Shown here in pieces: positions 34,197-43,268 of a DNA stretch of 64,000 nt (positions within the stretch are counted from its first letter, which is position 1; each line of letters starts with the position of its first letter). The stretch lies in contig NZ_CAKLPY010000003.1 of assembly GCF_923079645.1 (NCBI RefSeq), forward strand, positions 62,001-126,000, in the 5' to 3' direction. Origin of the DNA: Emticicia aquatica (lineage in GTDB: Bacteria > Bacteroidota > Bacteroidia > Cytophagales > Spirosomataceae). The position numbers were made by a program, and so were the translations under genes. Below the pieces are notes generated by a model. The model did no database searches. It saw nothing but the letters and a program-made list of their open reading frames with translations, and was not told the origin of the DNA.

Positions 34197-34709
34197 ATGA
34201 CTTCCGTCGAATTTAACTCCGCAATATCAAAAACATCAAAATCATTAAAACCATTTGCAATGAGGTTAACAAAAGACCACGAAGATGCGAATGATTTATT
34301 ACAAGATACGCTGATGAAAGCATTTTTGAATCGAGATAAATATTCTGATGGAACAAATTTGAAAGCATGGCTTTACACCATTATGAAGAATACGTTCATC
34401 ACGAACTATCAACGAATGGTGAGAAAAAATACTTTCATTGATACGACCGATAATTTGCATTATATCAATAACATGGAAAGTAGTATTGATAATAACGCTT
34501 ACTCAGAGTTTGCAATGGAAGATATTAATAATGCTGTTGAAACTTTAGACGAAGCTTATAAAATGCCTTTTTTGATGCACTTTAAAGGGTTTAAATACCA
34601 CGAGATTGCTCAAAAATTAAGTATTCCAATTGGTACCGTGAAAAACAGAATCCATATTGCACGTAAAGAATTGAAAGATAAGCTCTATATGTATGCTTAT
34701 TCTTATTAA
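34197..34709 (+). CDS. ECF-type sigma factor without adjacent anti-sigma
   Basis: A 170-aa sigma-70 family protein starting MTSVEFNSAISKTSKSLKPF at the ATG at 34197. Region 2 is FAMRLTKDHEDANDLLQDTL then LKAWLYTIMKNTFITNYQRM; region 4 is FLMHFKGFKYHEIAQKLSIP then IGTVKNRIHIARKELKDKL. A protein of this length and sequence is very widespread in Bacteroidota, usually without an anti-sigma neighbour, as here. The promoter region with repeated TTTGTTTA motifs hints at specific control. What it regulates is unknown. Confidence 0.92.
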   Translation: MTSVEFNSAISKTSKSLKPFAMRLTKDHEDANDLLQDTLMKAFLNRDKYSDGTNLKAWLYTIMKNTFITNYQRMVRKNTFIDTTDNLHYINNMESSIDNNAYSEFAMEDINNAVETLDEAYKMPFLMHFKGFKYHEIAQKLSIPIGTVKNRIHIARKELKDKLYMYAYSY

Positions 34710-34769
34710 AATATTATTGACGGTTAGACAGCCGTAATTGTAGTTTTTGGTTAAAAAAGAGGAAGGTTC

Positions 34770-34802
34770 AAAAAGGTTATCAGCATTGCGGATAACCTTT
34801 TT
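34770..34802. terminator. Bidirectional terminator, ECF sigma / UbiA
   Basis: AAAAAGGTTATC and GATAACCTTTTT pair around a 9-nt loop between converging genes; the right edge touches the UbiA stop codon. Confidence 0.88.
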
Positions 34803-35647
34803 TATTTTACGCATAACCAAACATAAAAGCCATTTAGACAAATCGATGCCAATAAATTAAGCCACATTGTGTTTTTGAAATTCGCTTGACTTTTATCTTT
34901 CCAAACTTTCAAAAACCACCAACCAAAAAAGACAAGTGTCGGAAAATTGAAAATCAATAAAACGATAAAATTGTTTTGTGTGAAATAAATGAAAAATGCA
35001 GCAAAAGCAATTGAAAAAACAATAGCTGTGAATACAAATGTGCCTTTAATTCCTAACAAAATACTCAATGTTGTATCGCCTCGTTTGGCGTCTTCTTCGT
35101 GCTGATAAATCTGTGACATTGGATAAACAGCCCAAAGCATTATTGTACTTATAATGGCTGGCAATAATTGTTCTTGTAGGTTTTGGATATTCTTGGTAAA
35201 AGCTAAAATTACTGTAAAATAAGTAAAAGCTCCTTGAAAAAGTCCAACAATAAACCAACTAAGGATTGGGTATTTTTTTAGACGAATCTTATCATTGCTA
35301 TATGCTTTTGACACTAAACCGTAAATCAGAATCATTCCAGCAAAAAGAGGGTCAATTACAAAAAAACTGATAAGTATTGCAAGAAAATCAACAATCCATG
35401 AGGCCCAAAATAGTTTTTTATCAACAGCGGGTGGGTTTTCTAGTCCACCAATACTTCCTTCATCTTTGTCGAAATAGCTATTATAGGCATTGCTGGCAGG
35501 ATAAATAAAAACATGAAGAATGATAAAAATCCAAATAGCTTTTGGGTGGTCTAAATTAGGAGTTTGACTAATAGCAAACCAATAAACAGGCATTAAAAAA
35601 AACGAAAAAGGTAATCTAAAATGTAATAAAATATCTTTAGCAGTCAT
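34802..35647 (-). CDS. UbiA-family prenyltransferase
   Basis: A 281-aa inner-membrane protein with about 8 hydrophobic helices. The first aspartate-rich site is in NAYNSYFDKDEGSIGGLENP and the second in QIYQHEEDAKRGDTTLSILL, corresponding to the two allylic-diphosphate/Mg sites of UbiA enzymes. The family attaches prenyl chains to aromatic acceptors such as quinone precursors or makes related lipids. Both sites are somewhat divergent and no quinone gene is adjacent, so the acceptor is not clear. It follows the permease gene by 26 bp on the same strand. Confidence 0.82.
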   Translation of the reverse strand: MTAKDILLHFRLPFSFFLMPVYWFAISQTPNLDHPKAIWIFIILHVFIYPASNAYNSYFDKDEGSIGGLENPPAVDKKLFWASWIVDFLAILISFFVIDPLFAGMILIYGLVSKAYSNDKIRLKKYPILSWFIVGLFQGAFTYFTVILAFTKNIQNLQEQLLPAIISTIMLWAVYPMSQIYQHEEDAKRGDTTLSILLGIKGTFVFTAIVFSIAFAAFFIYFTQNNFIVLLIFNFPTLVFFGWWFLKVWKDKSQANFKNTMWLNLLASICLNGFYVWLCVK

Positions 35648-35673
35648 CTGTTTAATTGTATAATGTTGGCTAA

Positions 35674-36990
35674 TTATTTCAAATCTGATTTAAGAAATTG
35701 GGCAAGAATATAGCTTCCAACCAAAATACCGAAGAATATTAAAGATAAATTAAAGTTATAAATTATCATGGCAATTAATGCAATAGATGCAATAAGTAAT
35801 GCAATAATTGGTGAAATCGGGTAAAATGGTACTCGAAAAGGGCGTTTCAGATTGGGCTCTTTTTGACGTAAAACAAGTAATGAAACCATTGAAAAAATAT
35901 ACATTGTCAAAGCTCCAAAAGCAGAAAGGATAATTATATCAGCCGTTGAATTGGTAAGTAAAGCAATGATACCAAAAGCCATGTTGATTAACAAAGCATT
36001 GGCTGGCGTTTTAAATTTTGGATGAACTTTTCCCATTAATGCAGGAGCATTTCCTACTCTTCCAAATTCAAAAGTTGCTCGTCCAGCCGCCAAAACTAAC
36101 CCATGAAACGAAGCAATTAATCCGCAAGTACCGATGGCCACAATTATTTGATAAATACCACTTTTATCGCTCATAATTTTACTCATCGCCATTGGTAAAG
36201 GTGAGTCTGATACACTTCCGTCGGTTTTGTAAACAATTGATTCCCAGCCATTTACTCCAACGGCTGCAATAAAAGTAAGCACACACAGCACAACCAAAGT
36301 TGCCATTGCAGAGCCAAATCCCCAAGTAATATCTTTTTGTGGATTATTTGATTCTTCAGCTACATTTGCCAAGCCTTCAATTCCTAAAAAGAACCAAATT
36401 GCAAATGGTAAAGCTGCAAAAGCTCCACTAAAATCATTTGGTAAATTGTTGATTACAAGGTTTTTAATTTCAAATTTTGGAAATGTGATGTACCAAAAAA
36501 TCACTAAACCCAAAACCGCAAAAATGGTAATAATTAACTCAAAAGTTGACGCTAGTTTTGTGCCAAGAATATTGAGTAGGGTAAAAATCAAATAGGCACT
36601 TATGGCAACAGAAAGGATTGGAATTTGAGGAAAAACGGCGTTAAAATAAGCTCCAATTCCGACAGCAATCGCGGGCGGAGCAAATAGAAATTCAATATTT
36701 TGGGCCATTCCAGCTAAAAATCCCCATTTTTTACCCAATGCACGATTAGCATAATCGAATGCTCCGCCTGCTTTTGGAATAGCACAGGCGAGTTCGGCAT
36801 AACTCAAAGCAAAAGTTATATAAAGAATAATGACAAAAAATGTGGCAATAGCCATGCCGAGTGTTCCTCCTTTTTCAAGTCCGAGATTCCAACCGAAATA
36901 CATTCCCGAAATCACATAACCAACACCTAATCCCCAAAGCAGGGTTGGCGTAAGGCTTTTTTGAAGTTTTTGCTCGTTATGATTTGACAT
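35674..36990 (-). CDS. APC-family permease, ethanolamine permease-like
   Basis: A 438-aa amino acid/polyamine/organocation transporter with 12 predicted helices. The start TLLWGLGVGYVISGMYFGWN and the region ELACAIPKAGGAFDYANRAL with GKKWGFLAGMAQNIEFLFAP are close to the pattern of ethanolamine permeases within the APC family, although I cannot exclude an amino acid as substrate. No ethanolamine ammonia-lyase genes are seen nearby. Its stop lies 26 bp before the UbiA gene, so the two may be co-transcribed. Confidence 0.85.
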   Translation of the reverse strand: MSNHNEQKLQKSLTPTLLWGLGVGYVISGMYFGWNLGLEKGGTLGMAIATFFVIILYITFALSYAELACAIPKAGGAFDYANRALGKKWGFLAGMAQNIEFLFAPPAIAVGIGAYFNAVFPQIPILSVAISAYLIFTLLNILGTKLASTFELIITIFAVLGLVIFWYITFPKFEIKNLVINNLPNDFSGAFAALPFAIWFFLGIEGLANVAEESNNPQKDITWGFGSAMATLVVLCVLTFIAAVGVNGWESIVYKTDGSVSDSPLPMAMSKIMSDKSGIYQIIVAIGTCGLIASFHGLVLAAGRATFEFGRVGNAPALMGKVHPKFKTPANALLINMAFGIIALLTNSTADIIILSAFGALTMYIFSMVSLLVLRQKEPNLKRPFRVPFYPISPIIALLIASIALIAMIIYNFNLSLIFFGILVGSYILAQFLKSDLK

Positions 36991-37143
36991 TTTTTGTTTA
37001 GGGTTGTTGAGAATATCTTTAAAGTAAGGTGTTTAATCTCAAAAAGTCAAGTATAAGTCTAGTCAATCTTAAAATCTATCAAACCAGCCAATTTTTTGGC
37101 ATAATAAATGCGTTTTGATTAGTAGGTTTTCAATAACGTTGCG

Positions 37144-37151
37144 TAATTTTG
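37144..37151 (+). promoter_or_regulatory. Candidate -7 box for the cysS leader transcript
   Basis: TAATTTTG matches TAnnTTTG exactly and predicts a start near 37158, about 12 nt before the mini-ORF and about 172 nt before cysS. A TTTTG at 37113-37117 is slightly too distant (26 bp) to be a clear -33 element. Confidence 0.55.
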
Positions 37152-37169
37152 TAAAAAAACTCCCAAGTA

Positions 37170-37211
37170 ATGTCTTATACGTCTGCTTTTCGATGTTGTT
37201 GTTGCTGCTAA
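37170..37211 (+). CDS. Putative cysteine-rich leader peptide of cysS
   Basis: A 13-codon ORF encodes MSYTSAFRCCCCC and then TAA; the last five sense codons are TGT TGT TGT TGC TGC. It is too short for ordinary gene finders. It sits about 12 nt behind a predicted transcription start and 118 nt before the ATG of cysteinyl-tRNA synthetase on the same strand. Leader peptides with runs of the relevant codon, such as the Trp, His and Leu leaders, sense charged tRNA by ribosome stalling. By analogy this peptide would stall when Cys-tRNA is scarce and raise cysS expression. Cysteine is a rare residue, so five in a row before cysS is unlikely to be chance. Translation is not shown by sequence alone. 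Confidence 0.72.
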   Translation: MSYTSAFRCCCCC

Positions 37212-37329
37212 TCATTCAAAAATTAGTCTTTTCTTTTTATTTCTAAGAACATAAAGTTTTGTTAGGGTTGATAATAAAGTCTGAGAACTTATTATTTGCT
37301 CGAATAATCAATCATTCATAATCAGTTTT

Positions 37330-38817
37330 ATGCAAAATTTGAAAATTTATAATACACTTTCTCGTCAAAAAGAAGAATTTCAATCTATTACGCCAAATCA
37401 TGTAGGAATGTACGTATGTGGGCCAACTGTTTATAACAATGTTCACTTGGGCAATGTCCGTACTTTTATGACTTTCGATGTACTTTATCGTTATCTAACG
37501 CACATTGGCTATAAAGTTCGTTACGTAAGAAATATTACTGATGTTGGTCATTTGGTTGGTGATGGCGATGAAGGAGAAGATAAAATCGGTAAAATGGCGA
37601 AGCTCGAAAAACTAGAACCGATGGAGATTGTACAAAGATATACGAACGATTTTCACACGGTTTTAGAACAATTCAACTTCCTTCCACCGAGCATCGAACC
37701 AACAGCTACGGGACATTTGATTGAACAAATTGAAGCCGTTAAAACATTGATTGATAAAGGTTTAGCTTATGAGTCGAATGGCTCAGTTTATTTTGATATT
37801 AATAAATACAATGAAGGTGGACATGAATATGGTAAACTTTCAGGGCGAATATTGGACGATTTATTGAATGAAACCCGTGAACTTGATGGACAAGCCGAAA
37901 AACATAATCCTTTAGATTTTGCCATTTGGAAAAAAGCTAGCCCCGAACATATTATGCAATGGAAAAGTCCGTGGGGAATGGGTTTTCCAGGGTGGCATTT
38001 GGAATGTACTTGTATGAGTACAAAATATCTCGGAGCAACGTTTGATATTCATGGTGGTGGCATGGATTTGAAATTTCCGCACCACGAATGTGAGATTGCT
38101 CAAGGCGTAGGCATAACTGGGAAAGAACCAGTAAAATATTGGATGCACTCCAATATGCTAACTGTGAATGGACAAAAAATGTCTAAATCATTGGGAAATT
38201 CATTTCTGCCAGCAGAACTTTTTGCAGGAAGTCATCCATTATTGGAGCAAGCTTATAGTCCAATGACTGTACGTTTTTTCATGCTACAATCGCAATATAG
38301 AAGTACACTTGATTTTTCAAATGATGCTCTAAAAGCTGCTCAAAAAGGTTTCAGACGTTTAACAAATGGTTTAAGAATTGCAAAAACGCTTAATTTTGAA
38401 CCAGTAGAAATAACGATTGATGAAAAGAAAAAACTTGATATTGAAAAATCAATAACGGCTTTTTATGACGCCATTAATGATGATTTGAACACAGCGGTTG
38501 CGATTGCTCAACTTTTCAATCTTTTGAAATATATCAATATGATTTACATGAATCAATTGCAACCTGCTGCAATTGGTGAGGAAACTTTCAATCAATTAAA
38601 AGAGAAATTTGTTCTTTTTATTGAAGATATTTTAGGTCTAAAAGAGGAAAAATCAGAAAATTCGGATGCAGTTTTGAACGGAATGCTAAATCTTTATCGA
38701 GAGTATAAAGCCAATCAACAATATGATAAAGTGGATGAAATCAGAACATACTTCAAAGCAAATGGGATGACCATTAAAGATATGAAACACCGCATTGATT
38801 GGGCTTGGGAAGAGTAA
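37330..38817 (+). CDS. cysS: Cysteinyl-tRNA synthetase
   Basis: A 495-aa class I aminoacyl-tRNA synthetase that charges tRNA-Cys. The zinc-binding Cys and HIGH-type motif lie in MYVCGPTVYNNVHLGNVRTF, the other zinc ligands are in WHLECTCM and PHHECEIAQ, and the KMSKS motif is GQKMSKSLGNS. The C-terminal anticodon-binding region ends MTIKDMKHRIDWAWEE. Length is normal. The gene is preceded by the cysteine-rich mini-ORF and closed by a strong terminator, so it is its own transcription unit. Confidence 0.96.
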   Translation: MQNLKIYNTLSRQKEEFQSITPNHVGMYVCGPTVYNNVHLGNVRTFMTFDVLYRYLTHIGYKVRYVRNITDVGHLVGDGDEGEDKIGKMAKLEKLEPMEIVQRYTNDFHTVLEQFNFLPPSIEPTATGHLIEQIEAVKTLIDKGLAYESNGSVYFDINKYNEGGHEYGKLSGRILDDLLNETRELDGQAEKHNPLDFAIWKKASPEHIMQWKSPWGMGFPGWHLECTCMSTKYLGATFDIHGGGMDLKFPHHECEIAQGVGITGKEPVKYWMHSNMLTVNGQKMSKSLGNSFLPAELFAGSHPLLEQAYSPMTVRFFMLQSQYRSTLDFSNDALKAAQKGFRRLTNGLRIAKTLNFEPVEITIDEKKKLDIEKSITAFYDAINDDLNTAVAIAQLFNLLKYINMIYMNQLQPAAIGEETFNQLKEKFVLFIEDILGLKEEKSENSDAVLNGMLNLYREYKANQQYDKVDEIRTYFKANGMTIKDMKHRIDWAWEE

Positions 38818-38837
38818 TCGACCAACGCTTTTACGTA

Positions 38838-38873
38838 TCCGTGTGAAGTTTTGAACTTTACACGGATTTTTTT
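38838..38873 (+). terminator. Intrinsic terminator after cysS
   Basis: TCCGTGTGAAGTT and AACTTTACACGGA form a 13-bp stem (one G-U pair) with a 3-nt loop, followed by TTTTTTT. It overlaps the stop codon of the converging glycosyltransferase gene. Confidence 0.92.
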
Positions 38874-40323
38874 AGCTTTTCATTTGCTTAAATGTATAAA
38901 ATAAAATGCTTCCGTAGCCCAAAATCAACATTAGATGAAATGGAACTAAGCCATAATTTTTCAAATAAATTTCGATAAATAAGGCAGTAACGAAATAGAA
39001 AAACAACAAAAGCTCAATCCATGTACTTTTTGCAATTGTTTTTACTAAATATTTATTGTTTTGCCAAGAATCAGATTGTTTATTGATATTGAATTTTGGT
39101 GTACGAACAAATGGCGTTTTTCGTCCCAACCAACCTTCTAAAACAGCAACGCTATTATGAAAAGAAAGTCCCATCATAAATAATAAAAATAGCACAAAAC
39201 GCTTCACAAATTTCAGAAAACCGAGTCCAGTTTTTTGAAAAGAAATCCAATAAAAACAACCCAAAATCACCCAACTAACTTGAAATAAAGCTGTAAATCG
39301 AAAAAATTTATCATAAATTTCGGAATTTGATGCAACCAACATTACTGGTAAACTCAGAATTGACAAGAAGAAAACGGCTACAAAAACGGCACTATTCATC
39401 AAATGATAAAATCCGTGTAGCTTTGTGGAAATACTTAAATGGCTGTTGGTCAATAATTTACGCAAGTTTTTTGCAACACATTCGGCTGCTCCTTTTGTCC
39501 AGCGGTATTGTTGAGATTTTATGGCACTTATCGTAACAGGAAGTTCAGCAGGGCAACCAACATTTTCCAAATAGACAAATTTCCAACCTAGCATTTGAGC
39601 TCGGTAACTCAAATCTAAATCCTCTGTTAAGGTATCTGCTTCCCAACCACCTGCATTTTCAATGGTCTTTTTTCTCCAAATTCCTGCTGTTCCATTGAAA
39701 TTGATAAAGTGATTTTTAGCATTTCTTCCACCTTGCTCAATCGTAAAATGAGCATCCAAACCGAATGCTTGTAAGTGTGTGAGAAGAGAGTAATTCTCGT
39801 TGAGATGCTGCCAGCGAGTTTGAACAACACCCACATTTTTTTCGCTAAAATAAGGTATTGTTTTCTGTAAAAAATCTTTAGGAGGAACAAAATCGGCATC
39901 AAAAATTGCAATAAATTCACCTTTGCAGAATGCTAGACCATAAGCCAATGCTCCAGCCTTGAATCCTTGTCTATTTTCTCTTCTAATGTGGTGAATATCA
40001 ATATTTTTTGCTTGAATTTCTTTTGTTTTTTGAGCAATAATATCTACTGTTTCATCAGTTGAATCATCTAAAATTTGTATTTCAAAACGATTTTTTGGAT
40101 AGTCAAATGCAGCTATTGCATCAATTAATCGCTCAACTACATAAAGCTCATTATAAACAGGAAGTTGAATAGTAACAAAAGGTAGATTGTCGCTAGTCGA
40201 TAAGTGTTTACTAATCAACTTTTTTCGACTCAAATAATTAATAATTAAGCTCAACTGCACTAAACTATATGAAAATATGAAAACCAAAGGAATGGCATAA
40301 ACAAGAAGAATAAAAAGCTCCAT
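38872..40323 (-). CDS. Processive family 2 glycosyltransferase (cellulose-synthase-like)
   Basis: A 483-aa inner-membrane glycosyltransferase. The start is the ATG at 40323 (MELFILLVYAIPLVFIF); an in-frame GTG precedes it by one codon. It has one N-terminal helix, a GT-A domain with ILDDSTDET, IFDADFVPP and TLTEDLDLSYRA, and the processive-enzyme signature QQYRWTKG (QxxRW). About four C-terminal helices follow. This is the layout of synthases that extend a beta-linked polysaccharide or make a glycolipid such as mannan/glucan synthase relatives. It is the second gene of a pair with another GT2, 12 bp apart. Confidence 0.88.
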   Translation of the reverse strand: MELFILLVYAIPLVFIFSYSLVQLSLIINYLSRKKLISKHLSTSDNLPFVTIQLPVYNELYVVERLIDAIAAFDYPKNRFEIQILDDSTDETVDIIAQKTKEIQAKNIDIHHIRRENRQGFKAGALAYGLAFCKGEFIAIFDADFVPPKDFLQKTIPYFSEKNVGVVQTRWQHLNENYSLLTHLQAFGLDAHFTIEQGGRNAKNHFINFNGTAGIWRKKTIENAGGWEADTLTEDLDLSYRAQMLGWKFVYLENVGCPAELPVTISAIKSQQYRWTKGAAECVAKNLRKLLTNSHLSISTKLHGFYHLMNSAVFVAVFFLSILSLPVMLVASNSEIYDKFFRFTALFQVSWVILGCFYWISFQKTGLGFLKFVKRFVLFLLFMMGLSFHNSVAVLEGWLGRKTPFVRTPKFNINKQSDSWQNNKYLVKTIAKSTWIELLLFFYFVTALFIEIYLKNYGLVPFHLMLILGYGSILFYTFKQMKS

Positions 40324-40335
40324 CACTGATTGATT

Positions 40336-41013
40336 TTACAAATATTTAAAAATAGTCGTGATAATTTTATATCCCGCCAAAACTGTACCTTTAACAGTTC
40401 CTGAAATTTTAGATTTTCCAACTCTACGTCGGTAATTTACTGCAATTTCAGTAGTTTTCATTTTCATTTTAGCCGCTTTTAACTGCATTTCTACTGTCCA
40501 ACCATAAGTTGTATCTTGCATATTTAAGGCTATTAATTGCTCAAATTTTATTGCTCGAAAAGGTCCTAAATCTGAATAATGAACACCATAAAATAAATGT
40601 AAAAGATTTGTAGCCAGCCAATTACCAAAAATCTGCGGAATTGTCATTGAACCAGCTTGACGCTCTCCCAAAGCTCTTGAGCCGATAACCATGTCATAGT
40701 TTTGGTCAATAATTGGCTTGACAAGCAACCGCATTTCTTCTGGGAAATCAGAGTAATCGGCATCTAAAAAAACAATAATATCTGGTTTTTGTTTCTTAGC
40801 GTATTCAATACCTTTCAAACACGCAAAACCATAGCCTTGTCGAAGTTCGTCCAAAACTGTTGCTCCAGATTGCCGAGCAACTTTAGACGTTTCATCGCTC
40901 GAATTATTATTGACCACAACAACCTCATTTACAAGGTCTTTTGGGATTTCTCGAATGACTTTATCAATTGATTTTGCTTCGTTAAAAGCAGGAATGATGA
41001 CCAATATTTTCAT
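40336..41013 (-). CDS. Family 2 glycosyltransferase, DPM1-like, short
   Basis: A 225-aa glycosyltransferase starting MKILVIIPAFNEAKSIDKVI. The metal/nucleotide motif is FLDADYSDFPEEM, with VVNNNSSDETSKVAR upstream. It lacks the C-terminal membrane helices of GtrB-type enzymes, so it resembles soluble dolichol-phosphate-mannose-synthase-like proteins. The last part (VNYRRRVGKSKISGTVKGTV) is the usual GT2 acceptor region. It is the first gene of a two-gene unit with the processive glycosyltransferase, which suggests a shared surface-glycan pathway. Confidence 0.87.
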   Translation of the reverse strand: MKILVIIPAFNEAKSIDKVIREIPKDLVNEVVVVNNNSSDETSKVARQSGATVLDELRQGYGFACLKGIEYAKKQKPDIIVFLDADYSDFPEEMRLLVKPIIDQNYDMVIGSRALGERQAGSMTIPQIFGNWLATNLLHLFYGVHYSDLGPFRAIKFEQLIALNMQDTTYGWTVEMQLKAAKMKMKTTEIAVNYRRRVGKSKISGTVKGTVLAGYKIITTIFKYL

Positions 41014-41157
41014 TAAACTTAATTTTCGACCGCAATTTAGGTTATTTATAGATAAATAAAGGTAAGCAAGCCGACTAAAAGTGTTTTAAAATGCAGTTTT
41101 ATGTAAATAATTCGGTTGATTCTTTTATTAAAAGTCTTCTTTTATTTGAAATTGTAT

Positions 41158-42012
41158 TTATATTTTTTTTGGTAAAGAATGAAATTCAACCAATCCAGCA
41201 ATAGGGGATTCTAAGATTTTATTAACACTAATTCCTTGACTATCAGCTACTTTTCTTATTAAATCGGTATAATAAAATGCTATTGAACCAACAAAACTGC
41301 AACTTATTTCATAGCACATTGGATATTTGAGAATATATTTTTCAAAAAACTGCAAGAAGCAATTTTCTGCTAATTTTTCACAAAAATAATTTTCAAGATT
41401 ATCAAACAAAAACCTTGAAAAAGTAGCAAAATAACGATTAGGAAAAGGTTTGTGATAAGCATTTTCTAAAACCGTCAATCTATCCAATATTCCGTATTTT
41501 TGTTCAAATTTTTGTCTAATTTCAAATGGCATTTCTTTGTGTAAATAACTCAACAGTAGGGATTTACCTAAGTGTCCACCACTGCCTTCATCACCTAGCC
41601 AAAAACCTAAAGGTGGTACTTGAAAACCTGTTTTTTCACCATCAAAATAAATAGAATTAGAACCTGTTCCTAAAATACAAGCAATTCCTGCGGTGCGGCC
41701 ACAAGCAGCCCGAGCTGCTCCAACCACATCACTTAGTGGGTCGATTTGCTGACAAGTAGGAAAAGTTTTTAAAATTGCTTCTTTTATAATGGCCGCTTTT
41801 TCGTCGTTAGTAACGCCCGTCCCGTAGTAATAAACCTGTTTTATTTCGCCTTTACAAATGGGTAAAAGATTAGCTTTTAACTCATTAGCAATCGAATCAG
41901 CATCTTGATAATAAGGATTAAAGCCTACGGTTTGTGTTTGTGCAACTACTTCATTTTGGTCTAAAATCCGCCAATCTGTTTTGGTCGAGCCACTATCTGC
42001 GATAAGAATCAT
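41158..42012 (-). CDS. BadF/BadG-type ATPase, probable N-acetylglucosamine kinase
   Basis: A 284-aa ASKHA-fold kinase. The first phosphate loop is LIADSGSTKTDWRI, an acidic catalytic region is CILGTGSNSIYF and WLGDEGSGGHLGKSLLLSYL follows, all typical of the small Bacteroidota proteins related to eukaryotic N-acetylglucosamine kinase. It would phosphorylate amino sugars recovered from peptidoglycan or chitin. The assignment to GlcNAc is by family; the gene stands alone. Confidence 0.85.
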   Translation of the reverse strand: MILIADSGSTKTDWRILDQNEVVAQTQTVGFNPYYQDADSIANELKANLLPICKGEIKQVYYYGTGVTNDEKAAIIKEAILKTFPTCQQIDPLSDVVGAARAACGRTAGIACILGTGSNSIYFDGEKTGFQVPPLGFWLGDEGSGGHLGKSLLLSYLHKEMPFEIRQKFEQKYGILDRLTVLENAYHKPFPNRYFATFSRFLFDNLENYFCEKLAENCFLQFFEKYILKYPMCYEISCSFVGSIAFYYTDLIRKVADSQGISVNKILESPIAGLVEFHSLPKKI

Positions 42013-42234
42013 GCGAGGTTCTATTTACTTCGTTTTTGTAGTTTTGCTTTGGTGGAGAAATCGAAGTACAAATGTTGAAATTGGTACAAATGAAAAATTT
42101 CTATGTCAAATTTAGTATAAAAGCCACACTTTAGCAAAATACATATTATCAATTGTGGTGGTCAATTATTTTTTTGAAGTTTGAATAAAACTTTATAAAT
42201 TAAGAAACTCCAAATTGTTTCAGCAAATAGGGGG

Positions 42235-42259
42235 GGACTAATTTTAATAAAAATAGTCC
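42235..42259 (-). terminator. Hairpin after the SbtA-like gene
   Basis: GGACTA (42235-42240) pairs with TAGTCC (42254-42259), extended by TTTT/AAAA with a bulge, 9 nt past the stop codon. A run of seven G (42230-42236) flanks it, not a T run, so termination is uncertain. Confidence 0.45.
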
Positions 42260-42267
42260 TGTAATTC

Positions 42268-43233
42268 TCAAGAATGTTGTACAATTAGAAAATATAGTGG
42301 CATACCGACTGTTATGTTTATTGGAAAAGTTACTGCAAGTGCCATCGGTAAATAAAGCCCTGGATTGGCTTTGGGTACTGTTATTTTCATGGCAGCAGGT
42401 ACAGCTATATAAGAAGCACTTGCAGCTAACACCGCAAATACGAACCTATTGGTGATGTCAGAAGTAATAAATGAACTTAATAGTGAGAATAGGCACCCAT
42501 TTAGTATTGGAATAATTATAGCAAACGCAAATGGGAATAAACCGAATGAAAAGAATGCTTTGAGTTTTTGACCGCTTGTAATACCCATGTCCAAAAGAAA
42601 AATAGCAAGAAAACCTTTAAACAAATCGTTTGTAAATGGTTTGATTCCCTCCGCCTGTTTGGCATCAGCCATAAATCCTATTATCAGACTTCCCAAAATT
42701 AATAAAACACTTCCATTGGTTAAAGAGTGTTTTATTACGGATACTATATCAATTTTGGTGGCTTTTTCTCCTTTATTAAAAATTGAGATTAATACCAGCC
42801 CGATAATGATTGCGGGAGATTCCATCAGAGCCATTATTGCAACCATGTGGCCATGAAGGCTAAGTTGCCGAGATTCAAGATAAGAAACAGCCGTTACAAA
42901 AGTTACAGCACTTACTGAACCATAAGCAGCGGCTATGGCACCTGCATCATAAACACTTAATTTTCTTTTCAGAATAAAGAAAGTATAAAGCGGAATTAGC
43001 ATAGAAATACTAATTCCAAATAACATTGACCACCCGATTTCGCTTGTAAATTGTTCGTGTGATAATTCTTGCCCACCTTTAAAACCTATGGAAAATAGTA
43101 AGTAAAGAGAAATGAACTTTGATGTATTGGACGGTATTTCCAAATCACTTTTTAAATATACCGCAATAATGCCAAGTACGAAGAATAGAAGTGCAGGATT
43201 CGTTAGATTTTCAATAAGTAGATTAAAATTCAT
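42268..43233 (-). CDS. sbtA: Sodium-dependent bicarbonate permease, SbtA family
   Basis: A 321-aa inner-membrane protein with about 10 hydrophobic helices. The start FNLLIENLTNPALLFFVLGI and AVYLKSDLEIPSNTSKFISL, then FSIGFKGGQELSH, and the middle segment SVSAVTFVTAVSYLESRQ are the conserved pattern of the SbtA/DUF897 family, whose cyanobacterial members import bicarbonate with Na+. The gene follows a periplasmic beta-carbonic anhydrase gene by 35 bp. The PII-like partner SbtB found in cyanobacteria is not present in the window. Transport of bicarbonate is inferred from family and from the carbonic anhydrase partner. Confidence 0.87.
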   Translation of the reverse strand: MNFNLLIENLTNPALLFFVLGIIAVYLKSDLEIPSNTSKFISLYLLFSIGFKGGQELSHEQFTSEIGWSMLFGISISMLIPLYTFFILKRKLSVYDAGAIAAAYGSVSAVTFVTAVSYLESRQLSLHGHMVAIMALMESPAIIIGLVLISIFNKGEKATKIDIVSVIKHSLTNGSVLLILGSLIIGFMADAKQAEGIKPFTNDLFKGFLAIFLLDMGITSGQKLKAFFSFGLFPFAFAIIIPILNGCLFSLLSSFITSDITNRFVFAVLAASASYIAVPAAMKITVPKANPGLYLPMALAVTFPINITVGMPLYFLIVQHS

Positions 43234-43268
43234 AATACTTTGGTTTTAATTGTTATTGTTAAAATTAT

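Larger units (their letters stand above)
36991..37329. other. Intergenic region and cysS leader
   Basis: 339 bp between the permease (-) and cysS (+). The right half is the probable cysS leader, with a -7 box, the cysteine-rich mini-ORF, a pyrimidine-rich stretch (about 37226-37243) and an imperfect hairpin (37271-37295: ATAATAA, bulged A, GT, loop CTGAGA, ACTTATTAT). No intrinsic terminator with a T run is visible in the leader. The left half holds nothing I recognise. Confidence 0.6.

Noticed and set aside
42230..42236. Run of seven G as a possible phase-variable tract
   Set aside because: It lies outside any gene, after the sbtA stop codon and beyond the promoters, so slippage would not switch a gene.
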